Source of the DNA: CAWULT01 sp963923455
GTDB lineage: Bacteria > Acidobacteriota > Vicinamibacteria > Vicinamibacterales > UBA2999
Direction: 5' to 3'
Assembly: GCA_963923455.1 (NCBI GenBank)
Contig: CAWULT010000004.1
Coordinates: 24,938-88,937 of the forward strand
DNA: 64,000 bases
Shown: positions 35,209 to 45,617 of the stretch, piece by piece
How positions within the stretch are numbered: the first letter of the stretch is position 1
Layout of the letters: every line of letters starts with the position of its first letter
Made by a program: the position numbers and the translations under genes
The notes under the pieces: generated by a model
What the model saw: only the letters and a program-made list of their open reading frames with translations
What the model was told of the DNA's origin: nothing
Databases searched by the model: none

Positions 35209-36501
35209 CTACTGGGTCCCGGGCGAGCCCCGGCGATCCGCCTCGGCCTCGTCCCGGAGCGCCTCGGCGTCGATCGAGCCGACATACGGCTCGTCGTTGG
35301 CCGTGACCACCACGACGCCGCCGTCGGTCACGGTGTGCCGCCGCCGGTCCTCGGCGGCATCGAAGCCGATCACGGCTCCGCGGGGGACGAGCACGTCCCG
35401 GTCGATGATGGCGCGGCGGATGCGGGCGTGTCGGCCCACGCGGACGCCCGGCATCAGGATCGACTGCTCGATCGTGCCGAAGCTGTGCACGCGGACGTTC
35501 GGGCCCAGCACGCTCCCGGTGACACGGCTGCCCGAGACGATGCAGCCGTTCGAGATCACCGAGTCGAGCGCGTAGCCGCAGCGCCGGCCTTCGTCGCCGA
35601 AGACGAACTTCGCCGGCGGCGCCTGGGGCTGATAGGTGCGGAGCGGCCACTCCGGGTCGTACAGGTTGAACTCCGGGCTCACCTGGCACAGGTCCATGCT
35701 CGCCTCGTAGTACGCGTCGAGAGTGCCGATGTCGCGCCAGTACTTCGACGATTTCTTGTTCTCGTCGTAGAACCGATACGAGAACACGCGGCCCGAGTGG
35801 ATCAGCGCCGGAATCAGGTTCTTGCCGAAGTCGTGCTGGCTGTCGGGGCTCGCCGCGTCCTCCTCGAGTGTCCGGACGAGCACGTCCGCCCTGAAGATAT
35901 AGATCCCCATCGAGGCGAGCGCCAGGTGCGGCGAACCCGGTACCGGGGCCGGGTCGGCGGGCTTCTCCTGGAATTGCCGGACGCGTTCGTCCTCGTCGAT
36001 GCCGACGATGCCGAAGCGCCGGCCGTCCTCGACCGGTACCTCGATCGTGGCGAGCGTGACGTCGGCGTCCTTGTCGAGATGGAACCGCAGCATCTTCGCG
36101 TAATCCATCTTGTAGACGTGGTCGCCCGAGAGGACGACGACGTGCTTCGGGGCCTCACGGGTGATCGAGTAGAGGTTCTGGTACACCGCGTCGGCCGTGC
36201 CCAGGTACCAGTGCTCGCCGACCCGCTTCTGGGGCGGCAGGATCTCGATGAACTCGCCCAGCTCCTCCGAGACGATGCTCCACGCCATCCGGATGTGCCG
36301 GTTGAGCGACAGGGACTTGTACTGCGTGGCGATGAAGATGCGCCGCAGCCCCGAGTTGATGCAGTTGCTCAGCGTGAAGTCGATGATGCGGTAGGGGCCC
36401 CCGAAGTAGACGGCGGGTTTGGCCCGGTCTGCGGTCAGCGGAAACAGCCGCTCGCCGGCCCCACCGGCCAGCAGGATGACTAGAACGTCGTCTGGGTGCA
36501 T
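35209..36501 (-). CDS. glgC: Glucose-1-phosphate adenylyltransferase (ADP-glucose synthase)
   Basis: Makes ADP-glucose for glycogen. 430 aa. The nucleotide-binding LAGGAGERLFPLTADRAKPAVYFGGPYRIIDF, the substrate region ILPPQKRVGEHWYLGTADAVYQNLY, VVLSGDHVYKMDY and FQEKPADPAP are classical GlgC motifs, and a left-handed beta-helix C-terminus (VISNGCIVSGSRVTGSVLGPNVRVHS) completes the allosteric domain. ATG 36501 is preferred; a longer in-frame reading adds 39 residues not typical of the family. TCACGTGA overlaps the start codon. First gene of the glgC-eno-gpmA operon. Confidence 0.95.
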   Translation of the reverse strand: MHPDDVLVILLAGGAGERLFPLTADRAKPAVYFGGPYRIIDFTLSNCINSGLRRIFIATQYKSLSLNRHIRMAWSIVSEELGEFIEILPPQKRVGEHWYLGTADAVYQNLYSITREAPKHVVVLSGDHVYKMDYAKMLRFHLDKDADVTLATIEVPVEDGRRFGIVGIDEDERVRQFQEKPADPAPVPGSPHLALASMGIYIFRADVLVRTLEEDAASPDSQHDFGKNLIPALIHSGRVFSYRFYDENKKSSKYWRDIGTLDAYYEASMDLCQVSPEFNLYDPEWPLRTYQPQAPPAKFVFGDEGRRCGYALDSVISNGCIVSGSRVTGSVLGPNVRVHSFGTIEQSILMPGVRVGRHARIRRAIIDRDVLVPRGAVIGFDAAEDRRRHTVTDGGVVVVTANDEPYVGSIDAEALRDEAEADRRGSPGTQ

Positions 36502-36647
36502 CACGTGACCCCCGGGGACCGTCCGATGTCCGCCGAGGGGACCAACAGTGACGCACGAGCCATCGGCGGCCAGGCACCGAATGTTAGCACCCGCCGCGGG
36601 AGCCGCCGGTCTGAGCATTTACGTGGTGGCGATGGGGTTTTGGGCGT

Positions 36648-36676
36648 TTGACTTCACGTGACATCGCGCCTATGAT
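36648..36676 (+). promoter_or_regulatory. Sigma-70 promoter for the 36746 gene
   Basis: TTGACT (36648-36653), 17-nt spacer, TATGAT (36671-36676). Transcription would start near 36683, with a leader of about 62 nt and a good Shine-Dalgarno (AGGAG). The spacer contains the palindrome TCACGTGA. Confidence 0.65.
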
Positions 36677-36745
36677 CGGGCGATTCGGATAGTTATCCAC
36701 CGTCCTTCCCCCGTGCTCGCCCGGGGTCGAACAGGAGAAGCACTG

Positions 36746-37852
36746 ATGTACATCCGTCGGGTTCTCGTCCTCAGCGCCGCCGCGGTGCTGGTGGCATCCG
36801 CGCTGCCGGCCCTGGCCCAGCGGAACAACAACGCGCCGAAGCGCAGTCAGGCGGAGCAGGCGGACATCGAGACCCTGGTGCGCCTGGTGGACACGTCCTT
36901 GACCAGCGAACCGGTCGTGACGGCCGGCGCGGCGGATGCGGCCCCGGCACTGGCGGCGAAGGAAGCGTCGACGGGCGACATCAAGGTCGCGTGGGAGTCG
37001 AACCACTTCGTCAAGGGGCAGGATGGCAGCACCTACATCCCGTACACCCTGGCGGTGGACAAGAACGCCCTCGGCAAGAACGCCGCCTTCTACGTGAGGG
37101 TGCTGGATGCCGCCCAGGCGCAGGCGTTCGGCGCATCGATGGCCAGCGCCAACAAGGACGGCAAGCCCGCCGCGCGCCCGACCTTCGCGTGGGACAACAT
37201 CAGCTTCATCGAGACGCCTGACGACGGCAAGCTGTCGCGGGCGATCCAGTTGAAGCCGGGCAAGTACGTCGCCTTCTTCGCGTTCAAGGAAAAGGGCAAG
37301 GACGAGAAGAAGAAGGAGAAGAACGCGCCGCCCGTGAAGACCGGGCTGCTCCGGCGGGAGATCGTGGTTCCCGAGTACAACGCGGTCGACCTCGGTACGA
37401 GCAGCGTCATCCTGGCCAAGGCCGTGGAGCCGATGGCCAAGGCGCTCTCGCCGCAGGAGCAGGAGTCGAACCCCTACGTGTTCGGACCGATGCGGATCGT
37501 GCCGCAGTTCGACGGCAAGTACTCGAAGGCCGGCGAGCTCAACGTGATCTTCTGGATCTACGGGGCGCGCGAGGCGACCGGCGGGAAGCCGGACGTGACG
37601 GTCGATTTCGCGTTCCACCAGAAGCTGCCCGAGGGCGGCGAGAAGTACTTCAACCGGACGGCGCCGCAGGCGCTCAACGGCGAAACGCTGCCGCCGGAGT
37701 TCAGCGTGGCGGCCGGACACCAGCTGCCGGGCAGTCTGGTGGTGCCGCTCGCGAGCTTCCCGGCCGGCGACTACCGGCTCGAGATCAAGGTGACCGACAA
37801 GCCTTCCGGCCGTACGGTCACGCAGAACGCCGCGTTCACGGTCACGCAGTAG
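36746..37852 (+). CDS. Secreted protein, function unknown
   Basis: 368 aa with a clear signal peptide (RRVLVLSAAAVLVASALPALAQ, cleavage near residue 22). The mature part is hydrophilic and Lys-rich in the middle (KEKGKDEKKKEKN, about 192-204), with beta-strand-rich flanks such as SNHFVKGQDGSTYIPYTLAVDK and YVAFFAFKEKGK. The C-terminus (AGDYRLEIKVTDKPSGRTVTQNAAFTVTQ) resembles an Ig-like strand pattern. I recognise no named family. It has its own near-consensus promoter and a Shine-Dalgarno, so it is probably well expressed. Likely periplasmic or surface. Confidence 0.8.
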   Translation: MYIRRVLVLSAAAVLVASALPALAQRNNNAPKRSQAEQADIETLVRLVDTSLTSEPVVTAGAADAAPALAAKEASTGDIKVAWESNHFVKGQDGSTYIPYTLAVDKNALGKNAAFYVRVLDAAQAQAFGASMASANKDGKPAARPTFAWDNISFIETPDDGKLSRAIQLKPGKYVAFFAFKEKGKDEKKKEKNAPPVKTGLLRREIVVPEYNAVDLGTSSVILAKAVEPMAKALSPQEQESNPYVFGPMRIVPQFDGKYSKAGELNVIFWIYGAREATGGKPDVTVDFAFHQKLPEGGEKYFNRTAPQALNGETLPPEFSVAAGHQLPGSLVVPLASFPAGDYRLEIKVTDKPSGRTVTQNAAFTVTQ

Positions 37853-37873
37853 CGCCGCGTCCCGAGTTCCCGA

Positions 37874-37902
37874 GGCGGAGGCCGCTGTCCGTGGCCTCCG
37901 CC
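37874..37902 (+). terminator. Hairpin downstream of the 36746 gene
   Basis: GGCGGAGGCC and GGCCTCCGCC, a perfect 10-bp stem with a 9-nt loop, 22 nt after the stop codon. No U-tract follows, so it may be a factor-assisted terminator or a stem that separates expression of the two genes. Confidence 0.45.
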
Positions 37903-37940
37903 CGTGCGGCCCACACGCGGGGATACGAAAGGGCAGGGTC

Positions 37941-39848
37941 ATGACAGGTAGCCCGTCGTCTCGCTGGCGCGTCCTCGCGGCCGCGGTGTGCCTGGCCAGC
38001 CCCTCCGTCGCCTTCGCTCAGCATCCGGGTTGGTCCCGGCCCGAGCCGGTCACCGAGGTCGCCGACGTGGCCCCCGGCGAGCTCGCCGGCGTGGTGCGAG
38101 ACAGCGCCGGGCAGCCGCTGGCCGGGGTCGTCGTGTCCGCGATCGGGTCCACCACGGCGTTCGCCGTGTCGGATCGCGACGGGCGCTTTCTGCTGCGCGG
38201 GCTCCCGGCCGGGCCCTATCTGATTCGTGCGCATCTGCAGGGATACGTGCCCGCACGCGGCCGTCTGCAGCAGATCGCCGTAGGCACTCGCAGCACGGCA
38301 CTGATCACCTTGACCCGTCAGGGAGATACGGGCGCCCCAGCGGTGCTCGAAGCCGGCGTTGGCGGGTCCGGGACGACCGCCTCTGCGCCCCGAACGGCCG
38401 AGACGGAAGCGGAACACGATCACGGCGAGCTGGCTTGGCGCCTGCGGCATGCCCGTCGCAGCGTGCTGCGTGAGGCCACGGCATCGGCGGCCGGGGCCGA
38501 TGGCGCGCCCGGTGACGACGAGCCTTCGCTGTTCGGAGAGTCGGTCGGCAGCCTGGCCAGGGCCGTGGACACCTCCGCACGCCTGGCGACGGCGCTCTTC
38601 GCGGACCTCGAACTGCAGGGGCAGTTGAACCTCTTGACCTCGGCCTCGTTCGATCGGCCCGAGGAACTGTTCTCGTCCACGGCGGGCCTGCCACGCAGCG
38701 TCGCGTACCTGGCGCTCTCGGCACCGGCGGCCCGCGGGGAGTGGCGCGCGCGCGGCGCGATTACCCAGGGCGACCTCTCCTCCTGGCTCGTTGCGGGGAC
38801 CTTCACGAGTCAGTCGAGCGGTGCGCACGCGTACGAGGCCGGTTTCTCCTACGGCATGCAGCGGTATTTCGGGGCCAACGCCGAGGCGCTGGCGGCCCTG
38901 CGCGACGGCAGCCGCAACGCGGCCGCCGTGTACGCGTACGATACGTGGCGGCTGACGCCCCGTGTCAGGGTCGGCTTCGGAGGTGAGTACGCCAGCTACG
39001 ACTACCTGCCGCAGGCCGCCCTTCTGAGTCCGCGGATCAGCGTGTCAGTGAAGCCCGTGGATGGCGACCCGCTGCTGCTGAGGGCGACCGTCGCGCACCG
39101 TGAGACCGCCCCGGGGGCCGTGGAGTTCCGTGTGCCGGACGGAGACGTGTGGGTGCCCCCGGAGCGGACCTTCTCCGCGGTGTCGGCTGGCGGCTTCCGG
39201 CCGGAGCGGCTGGACCACGTCGAGGTGGGCGCCGAGCGCCAGCTGTCGGCCACGACCGCGGTGGGCGTGCGGGTGTTCCGGCAGCGCGTGCAGGATCAGG
39301 CGGTGACCGTGTTCGGTTCGTCGATCGCCCAGTCCCCGTCCCAGACCGGTCACTACTACGTGGGTTCGGCAGGTGACGTCGAGGCGCTTGGCTGGGGCGT
39401 GACGTTCACCCGTGAGGTCGCCGACGGCGTCCGCGCCTCGCTCGACTACACCCAGGCCGCGACGGAGTGGGTCGGCGCGTCCCTCGATCGGGCGGTCCTC
39501 GCGAGGTTCGCCGGGTCGGCCCTGCGGGCCGGCGAGCGGTTGCACGACCTGACGGCGTCGATCGAGAGCGTGGTGCCCGTGACGGCCACGCGGCTCTTCG
39601 TCGTCTACAAGCTGAACACCGCGTTCTCGAGTTCGGCCGATTCGGATCTGCCGGGCCCTGGGGCGCGGTTCAACGTGCAGATCAGCCAGTCGCTGCCGTT
39701 CCTGAAGTTCACGAGCGCCCGCTGGGAGGCGCTGGTCGCGGTCCGAAACGTCTTCACCGAGGACGTGTCGAACGCGTCGGTCTACGACGAACTGCTCGTC
39801 GTGCGGCCGCCGAAGCGGGTGCTGGGAGGCGTGACGGTCAAGTTCTGA
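37941..39848 (+). CDS. Carboxypeptidase-regulatory/beta-barrel outer-membrane protein
   Basis: 635 aa. Signal peptide (LAAAVCLASPSVAFAQ, cleavage near 27), a carboxypeptidase-regulatory-like beta sandwich (about 46-120: GELAGVVRDSAGQPLAGVVVSAIGS through GRFLLRGLPAGPYLIRAHLQGY), a linker, then alternating amphipathic strands from about 200 to the end, which finishes in Phe (VTVKF), a usual outer-membrane barrel terminus. This resembles acidobacterial TonB-dependent-type proteins, but no plug domain is visible between the sandwich and the barrel. Expected to sit in the outer membrane; ligand unknown. AGGGCAGGG precedes the ATG. Confidence 0.75.
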   Translation: MTGSPSSRWRVLAAAVCLASPSVAFAQHPGWSRPEPVTEVADVAPGELAGVVRDSAGQPLAGVVVSAIGSTTAFAVSDRDGRFLLRGLPAGPYLIRAHLQGYVPARGRLQQIAVGTRSTALITLTRQGDTGAPAVLEAGVGGSGTTASAPRTAETEAEHDHGELAWRLRHARRSVLREATASAAGADGAPGDDEPSLFGESVGSLARAVDTSARLATALFADLELQGQLNLLTSASFDRPEELFSSTAGLPRSVAYLALSAPAARGEWRARGAITQGDLSSWLVAGTFTSQSSGAHAYEAGFSYGMQRYFGANAEALAALRDGSRNAAAVYAYDTWRLTPRVRVGFGGEYASYDYLPQAALLSPRISVSVKPVDGDPLLLRATVAHRETAPGAVEFRVPDGDVWVPPERTFSAVSAGGFRPERLDHVEVGAERQLSATTAVGVRVFRQRVQDQAVTVFGSSIAQSPSQTGHYYVGSAGDVEALGWGVTFTREVADGVRASLDYTQAATEWVGASLDRAVLARFAGSALRAGERLHDLTASIESVVPVTATRLFVVYKLNTAFSSSADSDLPGPGARFNVQISQSLPFLKFTSARWEALVAVRNVFTEDVSNASVYDELLVVRPPKRVLGGVTVKF

Positions 39849-39879
39849 GCCCGGCCCATCGCCTGGCGACGACATCGCG

Positions 39880-39904
39880 GGGGAGCGCAGGCTCCCCATT
39901 TTTT
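39880..39904 (+). terminator. Rho-independent terminator after the 37941 gene
   Basis: GGGGAGC-GCAG-GCTCCCC (39880-39897) is a perfect 7-bp stem with a 4-nt loop, followed by ATTTTTT. This is the clearest intrinsic terminator in the window and separates the outer-membrane protein gene from the kinase gene. Confidence 0.85.
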
Positions 39905-39983
39905 GCCGCGATTTTCCGCTCCATTCGATTGAATGAACAGTTCCGGTTCTTGGATTCGAGCCCCGTTCGGCACTGCTGGCGTC

Positions 39984-42841
39984 ATGCGGCCCGCCCTGCC
40001 CATCGTCGTCGTCTCCGTGCTGCTGTGCCTCGGTCTCGCGAACATCGCGTCGCGGCTCGCGTGGCGCGAGGTCGAGGACGGCGTGCTGTGGGCGTCGCGC
40101 GCGGAGGGTGTCGTGGCGGCGGAGATCGCCGCAGGTTCGCCGGCCGCGGCCAGCGGGCTGGCCCGCGGAGACCTGCTGATCGCGATCGACGATCGACCCG
40201 TCGATGACCCGGCGGACGTCGTCGAGGCGCTGCACGCGGCCCGTGGCGCCGCGACGCTGCGCTACACCGTGCTGCGGCTCGGCTCGAGCGACGTGGTCGA
40301 CGTCCGGCTCGCACCGGTGCCGGGCGGCGCCGGCATTCTGTATTTCGTGCTCGCGGCGGTGGGCACCTTCACGCTGCTCGTCGGCGGCGCCGTCCGGCTC
40401 CGCCGCCCGCGGGATCCCGCGACGCTGCACTTCCTCTGGCTGTGCGTCGCGTTCTTCGGCGTGTTCACGTTCTCCTTCAGCGGCCGCCTGGACCGCCTCG
40501 ACTGGGTCTTCTACTGGGCCGACGTCGTGTCCATCCTGGTGCTGCCCCCGATGTTCCTCCACTTCACGGTGGTCTTTCCTGAGCGCCCGCGCTCGTGGAT
40601 GGAGGGTGCGACCGGCCGGACGCTGATGGCGCTGGTCTACGTGCCGGCCGTGCTCCTGGGCGTCGCCCGGGTGGTGGCGGTCGCCACGAGCGAGCGTGAT
40701 GCCAGCACGTTCGCGACGGCGACCGCGGCACTCGACCGCCTCGAGTTCCTGTATCTCGCGCTGTGTTTCGTCGGGGGGTTGATCACGCTGTCTCGCGCGC
40801 TGGCGCAGCTACGCACCATCACCGCGACGCGGCAACTCCGGTGGATCGCGTGGGGCACCGCTCTGGGCGCCGGCCCGTTCGCGATCGGGTACGCCTTTCC
40901 CTACGCCCTCGGGGTCGAGCCGTCGCTGCCGATGGAACTCTCGGCGATTCCGCTCAGCCTCATCCCACTCGCGTTCGCCTCCGCCATCGTTCGCTACCGG
41001 TTGATGGACATCGAGGTGATCGTCAAGCACGGCCTCGTGTACGCGGCGGCGCTGTCGTCCATTGTCGCGATCTACGTCGGCCTGCTGGAGCTGGTGCAGC
41101 GCGTCTTCACCCGGGGAGCGGACGGCAACGAGTGGGTGATCGCGTTCCTGGCCACGCTGGTGGCAGTCCTGCTGGCGCCGCCCGTCAAGGAGTTCGTGCA
41201 GACCGCCTTCGACCGCGCGTTCTATCGCGATCGCTATGACTATCGCCGGGCCCTCGTTGGCTTCGCCCGCGACCTCAGCGGCGACCTCGATCTCGACCGG
41301 CTCTCGGAGCGCCTCGTCTCGCGTGTCGTCGAGACGCTGCTCGTCGACCGGATGGCGCTGATGCTCGAGGACGGCACCGGCCACGGCTTCCGGCCCGTGC
41401 GGGCGTCGGGCTTCGCCGACGACGGCGCCCCGGCGCTGCCGAAGGGGCTCGGCGTGGGTGGGCGCCTGGCCGCCGGGCACCTGGTGGCGCTCGACGACCC
41501 GATCGCGGCGACGCGCTTCGCGGCGGAGGAGATCGAGTTCTGGCGCGATCACGGCCTGTACTACTTCGTGCCGTGCGTGTCGGCCGAGGGGACGATCGCG
41601 GTGCTGGCGCTCGGGCGCAAGGGCACCGGCGAGCCGCTCAACAGCGAGGACGTGGCGCTGCTGGCGGCGGTGGCCGGCCAGGTGGCCACGGCGCTCGAGA
41701 ACGCGCGCCTGTACCGCCAGCTGCACGACAAGGCCGTCGAACTCGACCGTCTGCGCGCGTTCAACGAGAACATCCTCGAGTCGCTCGACGACGGCCTGCT
41801 GGTGCTGGACCTCGACGACCGCGTCGTGCGCTGGAACACGGCGATCGAGCGTGTCTACGGCGTGCCCAGGGCCGACGCGATCGGCCGGCCGCTCGACGCG
41901 CTGTTCGATCCCGACTTCGTCGAGGCCGTGCGGGCGTCGCGCCGCGACACGCCGGACGGCGCCGTGCTGTCGCGCATCCCGCTGCACGGCCGTGGCGCCC
42001 GCGCCGGCGTCCCGTTCACGGTGAACGCGGCGGTCGTGCCGCTTCGGTCGGACTCCGAGTCGGGCGTGGCGGCCGGCACGATCGTGATCGTCGAGGACAT
42101 CACGACACGCGTGCAGCTCGAGGAGCAGCTCCGGATCTCGGAGAAGATGGCCTCCATCGGCCTGCTCGCCGCCGGCGTCGCGCACGAGGTCAACACGCCG
42201 CTGACCGGCATCTCCAGCTTCACGCAGATGCTGCTCCAGAGCGCGGACCCGGACGATCCCCGCACGCGGCTCCTCGAGAAGATCGAGCGGCAGACGTTCC
42301 GTGCCGCCAAGATCGTCAATGGGCTGCTGAACCTGTCGCGTCCGTCCTCCGGGATGGCGGCCGAGCAGGCGCCGGTCGACGTCAATACGGTGATCGGTGA
42401 CGTGCTCGGCCTGCTCGAGCACCAGTTCGGCACGCACCGCATCAAGGTGCGCCGTGAGCTGAGCGCGGAGCCGGCGCTCGTGCTGGGCCTCGAGCACCAG
42501 CTCCAGCAGGTCTTCCTGAACCTCTTCCTGAACGCCAAGGACGCGATGCCCAAGGGCGGCTGGCTGTCGGTCGTCACCCGCGTCGATGCGGGACGTGTGA
42601 GCGCCGAGGTGGCCGACACGGGCTCTGGGATCCCCAACGAGTACCTCGCGCGGATCTACGATCCGTTCTTCACGACGAAGGCGATGGGCCAGGGCACCGG
42701 TCTCGGCCTGTCGATCACCTATGCGATCGTCCGCGAGCACGGCGGGTCGATCGAGTGCGACAGCACGGTCGGGCAAGGCACCCGGTTCACCCTGCTCCTG
42801 CCCGCGGTCGCGGCGGACATGGCCGCATCGGTGGCACGACG

Positions 42842-42845
<4 letters not shown>
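39984..42845 (+). CDS. Membrane sensor histidine kinase with PDZ, GAF and PAS domains
   Basis: 953 aa. A first membrane helix (PIVVVSVLLCLGLANIA) is followed by a periplasmic PDZ-like domain (about 27-108, AGSPAAASGLARGDLLIAIDDRPV), a block of about seven transmembrane helices (about 115-395), a GAF domain (about 420-575), a PAS domain (about 590-700), then HisKA with AAGVAHEVNTPLTGI (His734) and HATPase with LNAKDAMPKGG, DTGSGIP and GTGLGLSITYAIV. The PDZ-plus-7TM input suggests sensing of envelope peptides or lipids. ATG 39984 is chosen over 39933 because the intervening codons have low GC3. The stop overlaps the next start. Confidence 0.88.
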
Positions 42846-44323
<1,478 letters not shown>

Positions 44324-44336
44324 GCGGCGCCCCGGG

Positions 44337-45617
44337 CTACCGGGGCTTGGCGCGCGACACCAGCCGTTCGAGCCTCGCCAGCACGGCGTCCCAGCGATAC
44401 TGCTGCTCGACGTAGGCCCGGCCCGCGTCGCCGAGCCTCCGGCGCAGCGCGGAGTCGGCCGCCAGCACCTGCATCGCCTCGGTGAACTCGTCCCGGCTTC
44501 CGTAGTAGAGGCCCGCATGCGCCCGCCGGCAGTGGTCCACCGCGGCCGCGTTGGCGCTGCTCGCCAGCACCGGGGTGCCGACCGCGAAGCTCTCGAGCAC
44601 CGGCTGGGCGAGCAGGTCGTCGGAGGCCGGCGTGATCGTCAGGTCGGCCGCCTCGAAGGCGATCATGCGATCCCGGTCCGGGAGCACGCCTGCCTGGCGG
44701 AGGTAGCGCTCGTCGGGCACCTTCATCATCTTGACGCCCATCAGCACGAGGGGCATCTCGCCACCGTGTCCCGCGTAGGTGTCGAAGTAGTCCAGCATCT
44801 CCTCGCAGCCGTTGTCGGGCTCGATCCGGCCACCGTAGAGCGCGAATGGCCCGTAGAGCCGGTGGCGCCGGCGGAACGGAACGCCTGGAGCGGTCAGGTA
44901 CGCGTCCTCGGGGGGAAGGTCCTCCTCGCCATGCTCCGGAGCCGGTTCGTCTTCGTCGACCACCGCGTCGGCGGGGTCCTGCTGGTGGCGGGGATACGAC
45001 TGGCGCGGGGGCGGATCGATGCCGATGCCGACGAGTTCGGTTGGGACCGACAGGCCCGGGAACCACGCGCGCAGCAACCGGTGCTCGGCGCTCGAGAACA
45101 GTCCGAGCGCGCGCGCCGACGCCAGCACGTCGCTCCAGAGCGAGAGGCGCAGCACGTCCCTGTACTGCAGGTACGGAAACAGCAGACTGCGTTCGGGCGC
45201 GATGGCCAGGCCCTGCACCGTCGTTGCGTGGAAGAGCGAGAAGAACAGGATGGCGTCGTAGCTGCGGTGCTGGCGGCTCAAGTGCTCGAGAAGCCCGGCC
45301 GACCACGGCCCGGCTCGCCTGGCCAGATCGAGTTCCTCCTCCCGCGTGTGCGGCTCGGCCAGCAGACGGCGGCGCACGGCCGCAACGGCGTCGGGGTCCT
45401 CGGCGCTGCCGACCATGAACCGCCGCACGCGAACGCCGCGCACGCGGTCCTGGCCCTCCTGGTACTCGTTGCGCCACGTCAGCGGGTCACGCGCGCAGGT
45501 GGTCAGGACGTCGACGTCGTGCCGCTGGCTCGCGTGCTCGGCGAGCAACCGGCAGGCGTGTTCGGCCCCAGAAGGGATATCGGCGCCGTAGCGGGGAGTG
45601 ATGAACGCGAGTTTCAT
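44337..45617 (-). CDS. GT4-type glycosyltransferase
   Basis: 426 aa, GT-B fold. N-terminal MKLAFITPRYGADIPSGAEHACRLLAEH contains the usual Gly-rich acceptor loop. The C-terminal domain has the nucleotide-sugar motif YGGRIEPDNGCEEMLDYF, DLTITPASDDLLAQPVLESFAVGTPVLAS with the E-x7-E-like pair (ESF...) and an HAGLYYG loop. Last gene of the glycan cluster, overlapping the preceding glycosyltransferase gene by 4 nt. It is paralogous to that gene (shared TCARDPLTWRNEY / TCARDHVSWRNEY), so the cluster arose partly by duplication. Acceptor unknown. Confidence 0.87.
   Translation of the reverse strand: MKLAFITPRYGADIPSGAEHACRLLAEHASQRHDVDVLTTCARDPLTWRNEYQEGQDRVRGVRVRRFMVGSAEDPDAVAAVRRRLLAEPHTREEELDLARRAGPWSAGLLEHLSRQHRSYDAILFFSLFHATTVQGLAIAPERSLLFPYLQYRDVLRLSLWSDVLASARALGLFSSAEHRLLRAWFPGLSVPTELVGIGIDPPPRQSYPRHQQDPADAVVDEDEPAPEHGEEDLPPEDAYLTAPGVPFRRRHRLYGPFALYGGRIEPDNGCEEMLDYFDTYAGHGGEMPLVLMGVKMMKVPDERYLRQAGVLPDRDRMIAFEAADLTITPASDDLLAQPVLESFAVGTPVLASSANAAAVDHCRRAHAGLYYGSRDEFTEAMQVLAADSALRRRLGDAGRAYVEQQYRWDAVLARLERLVSRAKPR

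Noticed and set aside
39905..39983. Start of the histidine kinase at 39933
   Set aside because: The 17 extra codons have low GC3 and no ribosome-binding site; the membrane helix follows directly after ATG 39984.
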